Below, one piece after another: positions 8,496 to 17,485 of a stretch of 64,000 bases of DNA. The notes beneath the pieces are model-generated. The model did no database searches and had not been told where the DNA came from. It was given only the letters and a program-made list of their open reading frames with translations. The stretch is from contig NZ_VOLT01000005.1 of assembly GCF_007954275.1 (NCBI RefSeq), positions 248,001 through 312,000 of the forward strand, read 5' to 3'. Every line of letters starts with the position of its first letter. The stretch's first letter is position 1. The position numbers were made by a program, and so were the translations under genes. This DNA comes from Colwellia demingiae (GTDB taxonomy: Bacteria; Pseudomonadota; Gammaproteobacteria; Enterobacterales; Alteromonadaceae).

Positions 8496-10462
8496 GATGC
8501 TTTCCTCTGAGTTTGACTACTTGTTGATGAAACAGCACTACCATCATTTTCAATTACCGTCGCAACCTTAAGTGTCGTTTGAATACGTGAGCTACCACCA
8601 TCTTGGAAAGTAATCACTGTATCGATATCAACTATCTCTTTGTTGTCGTAAATAGACTCGATAATGTCACCATATTTGTCAGCAATAACAGTGCGTCGTA
8701 CTTTACGTGTACGTGTTAATTCGCCATCATCTGCATCAAGTTCTTTATAAAGTAAAATAAACTTATTGATTTTTTGTGCGTCAGGTAATGTCGCGTTAAC
8801 TTTTTCAACTTCTTCACTAAGCTTTTCATAAACCTCAGGTAAAGCAGAAAGACTGGTGTAGTTAGTAAAACCTAAACCTTGTTGTTCAGCCCACTTAGAA
8901 ACAATAGAGAATCGAATACAAATAATGGCGCTTAGGTAAGGTTTGTCTTTACCTAAAATAACGGCTTCACCAATAAATGATGAGAATTTCAATTTGTTTT
9001 CAATATATTGTGGTGAGTACTGAATACCATTGCTGGTTTTAGCTAAATCTTTGATTCGGTCGATAATGACCAAGTGCCCTGAAGGTTTAAAGTAACCAGC
9101 ATCACCGGTATGCATCCACCCATCAATAACATCTTCGTCATAGGCTTTTTGATTATCTAAATAACCGGTGAACATACCAACTGTTCTAGCGATAACCTCA
9201 CCAACACCTTCTTTATCAGCATTAATAACTTTTACTTCAGCAGTATCAAAAGCAACACCAACACTGTCGTAATCAACGTCATTTTCTTTGTGAACTGTGT
9301 AAGCACCACATAACTCTGTTTGACCATAAAGTTGACGTAGCGGAACACCAATAGTCTGGAAGAATCTGAATGTATCAGGACCCATAGCCGCACCACCGGT
9401 TGCCGCTGATTTCAAATTGCTGAAACCTAATCTATCTTTTAAGGCATTCATCAATAAAAAATCGGCAAACCCTGAACGTTTACCCTCTAACTGTGCTTTT
9501 TCAGAGAGTGCAAAAGCATAATCAAATAATTTTTGTTTAAGTGGCGTAGAATCCATCATACGGGCTTTAACGTCGGCTAAAATACCTTCCCAAACGCGTG
9601 GTGCAAGTAAAACAAAGTTTGGTCCAATTTCACGTAAATCAGCCATCAGTGTTTCTTGACCTTCAACAAAATTGACTATTTGACGAGCAATTAATGCTTG
9701 GCCAACGGCATAGACTTGTTCCATGATCCATGGGAGTGGTAATACAGATACATAGTTATCGCCAGGCTGGCGAGGATCAGCACGTAAATATGAACTACAG
9801 TGCTTAACAAAATTACCGCCACATAAAAAGGCTATTTTAGGTTTTGAGGTGGTGCCTGATGTAGTACAGTAAATAGCAGTTTCATCAGCATTAGTCGCAT
9901 CAACATAAGTGTCGTATAACTCAGGTGACATTTTTTCTATTGCTTGTCCCTGCTTATATATATCTTCAATGCTGATCAAACGTTTATCGTCATATTTGCG
10001 CATGCCTCGTGGATCGCAATAAACAATAAGTTTTACATCTGGAATGTCGTCGCCTAACTCAAGCAATTTATCACACTGCTCTTCGTCTTCTGCGATAACT
10101 ACAGTGGCGTTACTTTTATTAAGTAAGTAAACCACTTCTTCATGTAAGGAGTCTTGGAAAATACCGATAGAGTAACAACCCATAGAATGTGCTGCTACTT
10201 CACCCCAAACCCACTCAGGTCTGTTATCACCTAACAAGGCGATAGCTTCTTTCGGGTTAACACCTAATTTTATTAACGCTAGTGATAACCACTTAACGCG
10301 ATTGTTATAATCTACCCAGGTAAATTCGTTCCAAATACCGAACTCTTTTTCGCGCATGGCAATATCATTTGGCCAGCTTTTAGCATTTTGTCTCAGTATT
10401 TTTGGAAAAGTATCTAACTCCCCCATTTCAAAATCTTTTGTTGCTGCTTGTAAGTTAGACAT
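8492..10462 (-). CDS. Long-chain-type acyl-CoA synthetase (AMP-binding) within the ABC operon
   Basis: This 656-residue adenylate-forming enzyme has a P-loop region TTSGTTSKPKIAFL (about residue 201), a YGQTELCG motif (about 380), a GWMHTGD motif (about 450) and IDRIKDLAKTSNG with the hinge region. The P-loop is degenerate: Ser-Lys replaces the usual Gly-x, and Ala-Phe follows where Gly is normal. The length fits the long-chain ACSL/FAA family rather than the short bacterial FadD. It overlaps both neighbours (1 base with livG-like, 4 with livH-like), so it is translationally coupled to the transporter. The likely role is to trap an imported carboxylic acid as its CoA ester; the substrate cannot be read from sequence. 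Confidence 0.88.
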   Translation of the reverse strand: MSNLQAATKDFEMGELDTFPKILRQNAKSWPNDIAMREKEFGIWNEFTWVDYNNRVKWLSLALIKLGVNPKEAIALLGDNRPEWVWGEVAAHSMGCYSIGIFQDSLHEEVVYLLNKSNATVVIAEDEEQCDKLLELGDDIPDVKLIVYCDPRGMRKYDDKRLISIEDIYKQGQAIEKMSPELYDTYVDATNADETAIYCTTSGTTSKPKIAFLCGGNFVKHCSSYLRADPRQPGDNYVSVLPLPWIMEQVYAVGQALIARQIVNFVEGQETLMADLREIGPNFVLLAPRVWEGILADVKARMMDSTPLKQKLFDYAFALSEKAQLEGKRSGFADFLLMNALKDRLGFSNLKSAATGGAAMGPDTFRFFQTIGVPLRQLYGQTELCGAYTVHKENDVDYDSVGVAFDTAEVKVINADKEGVGEVIARTVGMFTGYLDNQKAYDEDVIDGWMHTGDAGYFKPSGHLVIIDRIKDLAKTSNGIQYSPQYIENKLKFSSFIGEAVILGKDKPYLSAIICIRFSIVSKWAEQQGLGFTNYTSLSALPEVYEKLSEEVEKVNATLPDAQKINKFILLYKELDADDGELTRTRKVRRTVIADKYGDIIESIYDNKEIVDIDTVITFQDGGSSRIQTTLKVATVIENDGSAVSSTSSQTQRKAS

Positions 10463-11274
10463 TAGCTAGCCTCCTTTACGGCTTCTTCTTCTATTTCATC
10501 ATCATCTTCGATACCAAGATAAGCACGTTTAACATGTGGATCAGCCATCACTTCTTCAGGTAAACCTGACATTAGCTTCTTACCAAAATCAAGCACCATT
10601 ACCTGGTGTGAAATATCCATTACTACGCCCATGTCGTGCTCAATCATCACTACCGTGATACCAAACTCTTCATTTAAATCGAGAATATAACGAGCCATAT
10701 CTTCTTTTTCTTCTAAATTCATACCAGCCATAGGCTCATCAAGAAGAATTAATTTGGGCTTTAATGCCATTGCACGCGCTAGCTCAACACGCTTACGTAA
10801 ACCATAAGACAAGGTGCCAGCTACAGATTTTCTGATATGAGAAATTTCTAGAAAATCGATAATCTCTTCACAATAACGACGGTGGGCAAGTTCTTCTTTT
10901 TGCGCAGGTGATGCCCAATATAAAGGCCCTGTTAACCAGTTATTTTTCAATAGGTGATGACGGCCAACCATGATGTTATCTAAAACTGACATGTGACCAA
11001 ACAAGGCTAAATTTTGAAAGGTGCGGCCCATACCAAGGTCTGCTCTATCATTTGGACGTAAATCAGTGACAATTTTGTCATTGAAAATAACGTTGCCCGA
11101 ATTTGGTTGATACCGTCCAGAGATACAGTTAAGCATGGAGGTTTTACCAGCGCCGTTAGGACCGATAATGGAAAATACAGAGCCACGGGGAACTTCAAAG
11201 CTAACGTCGGTTAGTGCTTTTACGCCACCGAACGCTAATGAAACGTTCTCTACTTTGAGTATTGACTCAGTCAT
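10462..11274 (-). CDS. LivG-like ABC transporter ATP-binding protein
   Basis: The start is set at the ATG at 11274, since GAGGAG lies 7 bases upstream; a TTG at 11289 would overlap that site. The 270-residue product has Walker A GPNGAGKTS (about residue 38), a LSYGLRKRVELARA signature (about 155) and Walker B LILLDEPMAGMN (about 175). The long insert after Walker A with NWLTGPLYW is usual in LivG. This is the first gene of the six-gene uptake operon. The C-terminus ends in an acidic tail rich in Asp and Glu (EDDDEIEEE), which is longer than in E. coli LivG. Confidence 0.92.
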   Translation of the reverse strand: MTESILKVENVSLAFGGVKALTDVSFEVPRGSVFSIIGPNGAGKTSMLNCISGRYQPNSGNVIFNDKIVTDLRPNDRADLGMGRTFQNLALFGHMSVLDNIMVGRHHLLKNNWLTGPLYWASPAQKEELAHRRYCEEIIDFLEISHIRKSVAGTLSYGLRKRVELARAMALKPKLILLDEPMAGMNLEEKEDMARYILDLNEEFGITVVMIEHDMGVVMDISHQVMVLDFGKKLMSGLPEEVMADPHVKRAYLGIEDDDEIEEEAVKEAS

Positions 11275-11411
11275 ACTCACACTCCTCAATTGATAAAAAA
11301 ATATATGCGTTTTTACACGCTTGAAACATCAAGACAATTTGCATCCTGCACTGTCTAATAAGCTAAATCCGTATTGCGTCTGTCATTGCGAGATACTTTA
11401 TATGTTGTATC

Positions 11412-11440
11412 TAAAAAAGAGGGGGGATATTTCCCCCCTC
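11412..11440 (-). terminator. Rho-independent terminator of the porin gene
   Basis: A perfect 8-bp stem GAGGGGGG / CCCCCCTC with a 6-nt loop (11419-11440) is followed on the minus strand by six U residues. A second perfect 10-bp stem lies just upstream at 11445-11473. This is the strongest intrinsic terminator in the window and isolates the porin from the ABC operon downstream. Confidence 0.92.
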
Positions 11441-11444
11441 AAAA

Positions 11445-11473
11445 ACGTAACAACAGAATGGGAGTTGTTACGT
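11445..11473 (-). other. Second stem-loop in the 3' UTR of the porin gene
   Basis: ACGTAACAAC (11445-11454) and GTTGTTACGT (11464-11473) pair perfectly over 10 bp around a 9-nt loop. It lies between the porin stop codon at 11488 and the terminator, and has no U-run of its own. It probably stabilises the porin mRNA 3' end. Confidence 0.6.
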
Positions 11474-11487
11474 GTACTAAGATAAAA

Positions 11488-12528
11488 CTAAAGTACGTAC
11501 TTCATTGTTACTTGTGCGTAGTTTGAATCTGCATCTAGGTTGTCCTGTCTGTACTGACCTACTTCAACACCTACCGCTAATTGCTTAGTAAGGTTTTCAA
11601 ATAAGTTAACACTCCATTGACTACTTTCTGCACCTGAAACATCAGCTTCAGCTGAACCGTAAAGCACAGTAGATCTTAATGTTTCAGTCCAGTAATGGCG
11701 GTACGCCGCTAAATAAGCTGTGGTGTCTTCAACTTTATCGCCAACAACATCGGGAGCAAAACCAACGCCAACATAGCGACCTACTTCACCTTGGTGAAAT
11801 TGAAATCTAAAATCATCTTTACCAATGGTTTTAATACGACCGGCAATTGAACCGCCAATGGCTGTTTCAGAATTACCCGACATAGTATTTACTTGGCGAC
11901 CTAAAGCAGAGAGTGAAACAGAGCCCCAGTCACCTTTTAAGTTATAACGTGCGACTACATCTGGAACACTGTCATTTGCAGTATCACCACCAGCAGTTTC
12001 AGGATTTTCTAGTGAGAATTGGAAATCACCCATAGTGTAGCGAACTTGACCTTGACGAATAAATACTAAACCTTGTGTTGCACCAGCAAAATCTGCTGAT
12101 TCAGGAATAGCACTAGTATTCATAAAGGTTGACCACGTTTGCCCTGCTAATACGTTTTTATATTTGATAAACGCATGACGAATACGAGGATGAGCAGAGT
12201 TTGATACGACTTCGTTACCGCCACCGCCCCAAAAATCCATTTCAATAAAACCCATTACTTCGCCATGGGTGTACTTCATGTTGAAACGAGTTTCATTGGC
12301 AAAGATATTAAATTGTGAAGCATCTTCAGCAAGTTTAGCACCTTTGCCAATCCAGAAAGGTCTATAGGCTACATTACCATCGACATAGCGGGCATCGACT
12401 TTGATGTACCCACCAAAAGATATTTTATCTTCATCTGATATTTTGATGTCATAACCAGCATTTGCTGCAGTTGCAGCTACAAGTAAAGGTGAGGCGAGTA
12501 GTAGTTTTTTAAATTTATTGCTAACCAT
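11488..12528 (-). CDS. Outer-membrane porin-like beta-barrel protein
   Basis: The 346-residue product has a Sec signal peptide (NKFKKLLLASPLLVAATAANA). The mature part has alternating polar/apolar strands, begins ISFGGYIKVDARYVDG, and ends in a typical outer-membrane C-terminal strand with terminal Tyr-Val-Leu. This resembles DcaP-like or other trimeric porins of Alteromonadales that admit small organic acids. It is monocistronic, with its own strong terminator. It lies upstream of the ABC operon on the same strand and diverges from the sensor kinase gene. By context it would be the outer-membrane entry route for the substrate of the ABC system; this is inference. Confidence 0.78.
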   Translation of the reverse strand: MVSNKFKKLLLASPLLVAATAANAGYDIKISDEDKISFGGYIKVDARYVDGNVAYRPFWIGKGAKLAEDASQFNIFANETRFNMKYTHGEVMGFIEMDFWGGGGNEVVSNSAHPRIRHAFIKYKNVLAGQTWSTFMNTSAIPESADFAGATQGLVFIRQGQVRYTMGDFQFSLENPETAGGDTANDSVPDVVARYNLKGDWGSVSLSALGRQVNTMSGNSETAIGGSIAGRIKTIGKDDFRFQFHQGEVGRYVGVGFAPDVVGDKVEDTTAYLAAYRHYWTETLRSTVLYGSAEADVSGAESSQWSVNLFENLTKQLAVGVEVGQYRQDNLDADSNYAQVTMKYVL

Positions 12529-12666
12529 TGCTATTTCCCTTGTTATATTTGTTATTTTATTTGAACTTATTATGTGTGTTTTATGTCAACCGAAGTCAGG
12601 TTTACCTAATCATCATAAGCCAGTACAAAAATGTAACAATCGGAAATAAGACTTAGCACCTAGCAC

Positions 12667-12724
12667 CTAGTCCTTTGGTCGTAGAAAATAACTCATTCAA
12701 AGACTAGTCCTTAAGTCATAGAAA
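12667..12724. promoter_or_regulatory. Pair of 21-bp direct repeats in the porin/kinase divergent promoter region
   Basis: CTAGTCCTTTGGTCGTAGAAA at 12667-12687 recurs at 12704-12724 with 18 of 21 bases identical, offset by 37 bp. The pair sits 139 bp upstream of the porin start and 79 bp upstream of the kinase start. Direct repeats a few helical turns apart are the usual layout for a dimeric activator. The LuxR-type regulator at 16.6 kb is the natural candidate, but that is not proven. Confidence 0.5.
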
Positions 12725-12802
12725 TATAGAGGTTTTTATTTAAAGAAATATGTTAAATTTAACAGGTGATAAGTAGTTGAATAGTTAAGTAGGTTTAATA
12801 TT

Positions 12803-15292
12803 ATGTTTGCGAATTGGTTGCTGGTTAGCGTTAGTATTGGCTATATAGGTCTGTTGTTTCTTATTGCTCATCTAGGTGGGAAATATCGTAATAAACTAGA
12901 AGCAAAGCAACAAACAATTATCTATGCCTTATCTTTAGGTGTTTATTGTACTTCCTGGGGTTTTTTAGGTACGACAGCACAAGCTGCTAATCACTCTTTT
13001 ACTTTCCTTTCTGTTTATTTAGCGCCCATTGTACTGTTTGTTTTTGCTTGGCCTTTCATTCAAAGAATTATAAAAACCAGTTTAAAGCTCAAAATCACCT
13101 CTATTGCCGATCTGTTATCAGCACGCTTTGGTAAATCGCAAACCTTAGCCATTATTATTACCTTAGTCGCCTTAATAGGCACCATGCCCTATATAGCGCT
13201 GCAGCTAAAAGCAATTGTTAATTCTTATCAAATATTACAAGAAACTCAAGACCTACCTATTTGGCAAATCGGCTTAGTCGTTAGCATTATCCTTGCTGTT
13301 TTTACCATTATTTTTGGCATTAGAACGATAGACATAACCGAGCGTCACCCAGGAGTGATGATAGCTATTGCCTTTGAATCGCTGGTGAAGTTAATTGCCT
13401 TTCTTTTAGTTGGTTTATTCGTCAGCTTTATTATTTATGACTCACCTATGGATATTTGGGAATTATCAAAAGATCAGTTTGATATTGAAAAACAGTTTGA
13501 GTTTAGTAACCTTTTTGGTTTGTTTGGCATGTTAATCATCGTCATGTCAGCTTTCTTATGTTTGCCAAGACAATTTCAAGTGATGTTTGTTGAAATAAAA
13601 GATAAAAAAACTAGCGGTATGGCAAGGTGGGTTTTACCGGTTTACTTACTTATTTTTGGTTTTTTTGCCGCTGTTCTCGGCTTAGCTGGTAATTTAAATT
13701 ATGGCAGTTCTCTCGCTGCAGATGCTTATGTACTATTCTTGCCTGCTTTGGATGGCCAAGTGTGGTTATCTTTATTTGCCTTTTTAGGCGCTGTTTCAGC
13801 AGCAAGTTCGATGGTTATTGTTTCAACTATTGCTCTTAGTACCATGCTCAGTAATGAGATTGTGTTTCCGGTCATGTTTAACTTTTCACGCCAAAAGCAA
13901 CAAGACTTTAATCACTTTCAATTACAGTTATTGTTCATCCGTAAAACACTGGTACTGCTGGTTATTTTTCTAAGTTATGGCTTGTTATTGGTATCACCTC
14001 CCGATGCATTATCATCATTAGGCGAAGTCGCTTTTGGCGCAATAGCTCAAATAGGTCCAGCTTTATTTGTCGCATTTTATTGGCGTAGAGCAACACTGTC
14101 GGGTGTGCTTGCAGGGATAATTTGTGGTTTTACTATTTGGACGGTATTTAATTTAATACCTCAATTAGGCATATATGCCCACCCTTTAGAAAACACAGAC
14201 TTACCTAAAACGACCGTAATAACCCTTATTGGTTTACTCATTAATGTTATCGCGCTATGGCTTGTTTCTTTGGGTACAAGACAAAGTATTCGAGAGCAAA
14301 TGCAAAGTGAATTTTTCTATAAAGACAGAAAAAAAATCAAGTGGAGTTTACCAACACAACCCAAAGTAGACATTGTAGAGTTAGAGCTTTTAGTGGCTAG
14401 ATTTATAGGTGAAGAAAAAGCAACCAAGTGCTTTGAAAAGTTTCATTCAATGAATCAGACTAAGGACAACAAAAAATTTAATGAAGCGATATTGTTTCAT
14501 GCAGAAAACACCCTTGCCCGTGTCTTAGGATCAGCCTCAGCAAAGTTGGTCACGTCTCTGGCGATTAGTAGCCGCGGCATGGCCTTTGATCAAGTCGCTA
14601 AGTTGGTAGAGGATAACTCAACTCAACAATTAGAGTTTAGTCGCACGGTATTACAAAGTGCTATTGAAAATGTGAGCGAAGGCATTTCAGTTATCGATAG
14701 CGAGCTAAAGTTAGTTGCTTGGAATAAGCAATACTTAGATATTTTTAGCTATCCTGAAGCATTTATTTATATTGGTTGCCCTATCAGTCAGCTAATACAT
14801 TTCAATTTAAGTCAGCAAGGTTATTTTGCTAAAGATATTGATTTACGCGTTAAAAAACGTATTCAGTATATTATGGAAGGTAGTCGCCATAACACTGAAT
14901 ATAAGCTAAAAAACGGTAAAAACATTCGTATAGAAGGCAGTCCAATTCCCGGTGGTGGTTTTGTGATGATATTCTCTGATATTACCCAGTATCGTCAGAC
15001 AGAAGAAGTATTGAAAGAAGAAAATACTGATCTTGAATCAAGGGTACAATTTCGCACTGCCGAGCTTGAACAGGCTAACAAAGAGTTGGCGCTTGCTAAC
15101 CATGAACTAATACAAGCACAAACCAAAGCAGAACAAGCACACGTTAAGAAAAGTCAGTATTTAAAAGCGTGTAGCCATGATTTATTACAACCGCTCTCAG
15201 CCGCAAGATTATTTTCTTCTGCAATATCTTTAAGTCCAAGAGTCAGTAATGAAGAACGAGAACAAATCAAAAAAATAGATAATTCTTTATAA
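12803..15292 (+). CDS. CrbS-like hybrid sensor kinase, N-terminal part (SSS transporter, PAS, dimerisation domain); ends at an in-frame TAA
   Basis: The 829 residues begin with a sodium:solute-symporter domain (about 1-500, some 13 membrane helices). A cytoplasmic linker, probably the STAC region, follows (about 520-620), then a PAS domain (about 640-735), a coiled coil (about 745-785) and the start of a HisKA domain with phospho-acceptor His792 in CSHDLLQPL. Translation stops at TAA 15290-15292, 38 codons after that His. The same frame continues for another 354 codons with ATPase and receiver domains, so the stop splits one gene. Intact proteins of this architecture are the CrbS/CbrA-type sensors of carboxylate supply, about 1130-1180 residues long. 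As written the protein lacks its catalytic domain. Confidence 0.85.
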   Translation: MFANWLLVSVSIGYIGLLFLIAHLGGKYRNKLEAKQQTIIYALSLGVYCTSWGFLGTTAQAANHSFTFLSVYLAPIVLFVFAWPFIQRIIKTSLKLKITSIADLLSARFGKSQTLAIIITLVALIGTMPYIALQLKAIVNSYQILQETQDLPIWQIGLVVSIILAVFTIIFGIRTIDITERHPGVMIAIAFESLVKLIAFLLVGLFVSFIIYDSPMDIWELSKDQFDIEKQFEFSNLFGLFGMLIIVMSAFLCLPRQFQVMFVEIKDKKTSGMARWVLPVYLLIFGFFAAVLGLAGNLNYGSSLAADAYVLFLPALDGQVWLSLFAFLGAVSAASSMVIVSTIALSTMLSNEIVFPVMFNFSRQKQQDFNHFQLQLLFIRKTLVLLVIFLSYGLLLVSPPDALSSLGEVAFGAIAQIGPALFVAFYWRRATLSGVLAGIICGFTIWTVFNLIPQLGIYAHPLENTDLPKTTVITLIGLLINVIALWLVSLGTRQSIREQMQSEFFYKDRKKIKWSLPTQPKVDIVELELLVARFIGEEKATKCFEKFHSMNQTKDNKKFNEAILFHAENTLARVLGSASAKLVTSLAISSRGMAFDQVAKLVEDNSTQQLEFSRTVLQSAIENVSEGISVIDSELKLVAWNKQYLDIFSYPEAFIYIGCPISQLIHFNLSQQGYFAKDIDLRVKKRIQYIMEGSRHNTEYKLKNGKNIRIEGSPIPGGGFVMIFSDITQYRQTEEVLKEENTDLESRVQFRTAELEQANKELALANHELIQAQTKAEQAHVKKSQYLKACSHDLLQPLSAARLFSSAISLSPRVSNEEREQIKKIDNSL

Positions 15293-16357
15293 ATAGCAAA
15301 TAGCTTGTTGCTTGATCTCAATGAAATAGCACGTATTGAAAGTGGTAATATCACGCCAACTATTGAGCCCATTGAAATCAAAGAACTTTTCACTATGTTA
15401 GCCAATGAATTTAATGCATTAACAGATGAATATCATGTAGAGTTTCATTGTAAAATGAGTAAAATTTATGTGGCGAGTGACATCACTTTACTGGCAAGAA
15501 TTGTACAAAACTTTCTCAGTAATGCCTTTCGTTATGCTCACAAAGGTGACAAAAAAATCCAGAGTAAAGTATTGTTGGGTTGTCGAAGACAAGGTAATGA
15601 AATATCTATCCAAGTTTTTGACAACGGCCCTGGCATTCCAATAGACAAACAACAGCAAGTTTTTGACCAGTTTACTCAATTAAACAATAGCAATGTTATG
15701 GGCCCTAAAGGGCTTGGCTTAGGACTAAATATCGCCCAAAGTTTGGCAAAAATTCTTGAGCACAAAATTGATTTAAAATCGAAACCAGGTCATGGTTGTT
15801 TGTTTAGTGTTAATGCACCGATAACGCTAGCACCTATGGCAAAGGAACAGGTATTACCTCCTGCGAGTATGAGTTTACATGGGGTTGGCGTATTGTGTAT
15901 AGACAATGAGCCCGCAATACTTGAAGGCATGTCTAAATTATTAACTGCATGGCAATGTCAGGTTTTCACCGCTGTTGACGCCCAGCAAGCCAGAGAGCTT
16001 TATGCAAAACACGAAGATGAAATTGATATTTTGCTGGTAGATTATCAACTAGACGGTTGCCAAGACGATAACATTATTATGGCTACTGATATGCTGATCA
16101 GTGAAAGGAGTAACAGTTCATGTTCCATTGAGCCCGTCAATGGTATAGGGCTTATTAAACAATTAAGAGCAATGAGTCCCTATGCACTGCCTGCCATTCT
16201 TATTACCGCAACTACAGGTGAAAACCTGATGGCGTTAACTAAACAGCATAATATTGGCTATTTACGCAAAATAATCAGACCCCTTGCGTTACGTGCTTTA
16301 ATGAGCTCGTTACTCACCGAAGAACTCGCAAAGAATTACTCACAAAATAATACATAA
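15293..16357 (+). pseudogene. C-terminal part of the CrbS-like hybrid kinase (HATPase and receiver), cut off by an in-frame stop
   Basis: This is the same reading frame as the N-terminal part, resuming directly after the TAA at 15290. It encodes the rest of HisKA (SLLLDLNEIARIESG), a HATPase domain with N-box QNFLSNAFRYA, G1 DNGPGIP and G2 GLGLGLNIAQ, then a receiver domain with the phospho-acceptor in ILLVDYQLDG. A TTG at 15305 is the first possible restart but has no visible ribosome site. No residues are lost and there is no frameshift, so a single CAA, AAA or GAA to TAA change (or a read error) explains the split. The catalytic motifs are intact, which suggests a recent mutation, read-through, or a sequencing error. 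Confidence 0.8.
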
Positions 16358-16415
16358 AAAAGTACTGTATGTGAGTATTCTTGTTATACGCAGAGACAAT
16401 AAATCAGGATAAGGG

Positions 16416-16510
16416 CTTGGTTGAGTACTTGGTTGATAACTTGATTGAGTGCTTGATTGAGTGCTTGATTGAGTGCTTGATTAAGTGCTTAATTGAATGC
16501 TCGAACGAGT
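16416..16510. repeat. 12-bp tandem minisatellite, eight units
   Basis: Units of consensus CTTGATTGAGTG run from 16416 to 16510. The three central copies (16440-16475) are identical, and the outer copies diverge by 1-5 bases. The array lies 58 bp after the kinase stop. In one plus frame it is open throughout (repeat unit Leu-Ile-Glu-Cys) and ends in TAA at 16511, giving a 43-codon ORF from a TTG at 16381 with no ribosome site. Confidence 0.85.
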
Positions 16511-16527
16511 AATAAGCTGGGTATTGG

Positions 16528-16564
16528 GATTGAGAGCAACACAGCCTTGCTGTATTGCTCAATC
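16528..16564. other. Stem-loop between the convergent kinase and response-regulator genes
   Basis: GATTGAGAGCAACACAGC (16528-16545) pairs with GCTGTATTGCTCAATC (16549-16564) with a 2-nt bulge and one mismatch around a 3-nt loop. No U-run follows on either strand, so it is a hairpin between convergent genes rather than a classical terminator. Confidence 0.6.
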
Positions 16565-16597
16565 AACAACAGTGGGTATTAACTTAAAGCATTGGTA

Positions 16598-17248
16598 TCA
16601 CTGACCAAAAGTGCTTTGATTTAATTGCAATTCATTTAAAGTGATCACCGCTTGAGTTCGATTTCGTACACCCAACTTTAAAAATATAATGCTCGCATGA
16701 CTCTTGATAGTAGATTCTGATGTGCCAAGTTGAGACGCTATTTGCTTGTTAAGTAAACCATCAGCAAACATTAATAAAATTTCATGTTGCTTAGGGGTTA
16801 AAGACGCAATTTTGTCATCAATTTTATTGACTTTTTCATTCGGATTAAACTCACCATCAGGTGTCCATAATGTACCATTAAGTACTTCTTTTATGGCAAC
16901 GACCATTTTAGGAACAGGCGTCGATTTAGGAATGAAACCAGCAGCACCAAAACTCATCGCTTTATGAATAGTCTCTTTATCTTCAAAGCCAGAAATAACC
17001 ACGATACCTAAGTCAGGGTGTGAACGTCTAATACTAATTAAACTGTTAAAACCATGTGCACCTGGTATATCTAAATCAAGCAAGAGTAAATCAGCTTTTT
17101 CTTCACTTTCTAAATGTAGTTCAAGCTCAGGAATATTTTGAGCGTCAACAATTTTGGCACTAGTGAAGTGGGATTTTAGCGTGATGGTTAATGCTTGGCG
17201 AAATAGAGGATGATCGTCAGCCAATATTATTTTCATGTTATCGAACAT
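16598..17248 (-). CDS. NarL/LuxR-family response regulator, probable partner of the CrbS-like kinase
   Basis: The start is placed at the ATG at 17248, because AAGGA precedes it by 11 bases; the ATG at 17260 abuts that site. The 216-residue product has a receiver domain with ILADDHPLFRQ at the N-terminus and the phospho-acceptor Asp in LLLLDLDIPG (about residue 55). A LuxR helix-turn-helix follows (LTPKQHEILLMFADGLLNKQIA, split here only for naming: recognition region near residues 150-200 with TIKSHASIIFLKLGV). It is convergent with the hybrid kinase gene, the usual arrangement for CrbS/CrbR pairs. CrbR in Vibrio and Pseudomonas activates acetyl-CoA synthetase; here the local targets may be the porin and ABC operon. 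Confidence 0.88.
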   Translation of the reverse strand: MFDNMKIILADDHPLFRQALTITLKSHFTSAKIVDAQNIPELELHLESEEKADLLLLDLDIPGAHGFNSLISIRRSHPDLGIVVISGFEDKETIHKAMSFGAAGFIPKSTPVPKMVVAIKEVLNGTLWTPDGEFNPNEKVNKIDDKIASLTPKQHEILLMFADGLLNKQIASQLGTSESTIKSHASIIFLKLGVRNRTQAVITLNELQLNQSTFGQ

Positions 17249-17485
17249 AATTAAATCCATCCTTCAGCCGACTATGATTATTATAATATCGGCTTATTTT
17301 TTATTAAATGAAAACTTTTACTGTTACAAATACAATAACAAAGTCTGTATAAAGCTGCTAGGGAGATTTTTAATTTATCTTCGGTGCGTTTACAAAACCA
17401 TCGCAATATTATCTATAATTATTCACTGAGTTTACTGCGTTATTACGTGAGTAGTCACGTGAGTAATGACCTAATTTAATTGATG

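Noticed and set aside
16416-16510. Possible CRISPR-like array
   Set aside because: Units are contiguous 12-mers without spacers and no cas genes are present; it is a minisatellite.
16528-16564. Intrinsic terminator for the kinase or regulator gene
   Set aside because: The stem is good but neither strand has a U-run after it, so it is listed as a hairpin only.
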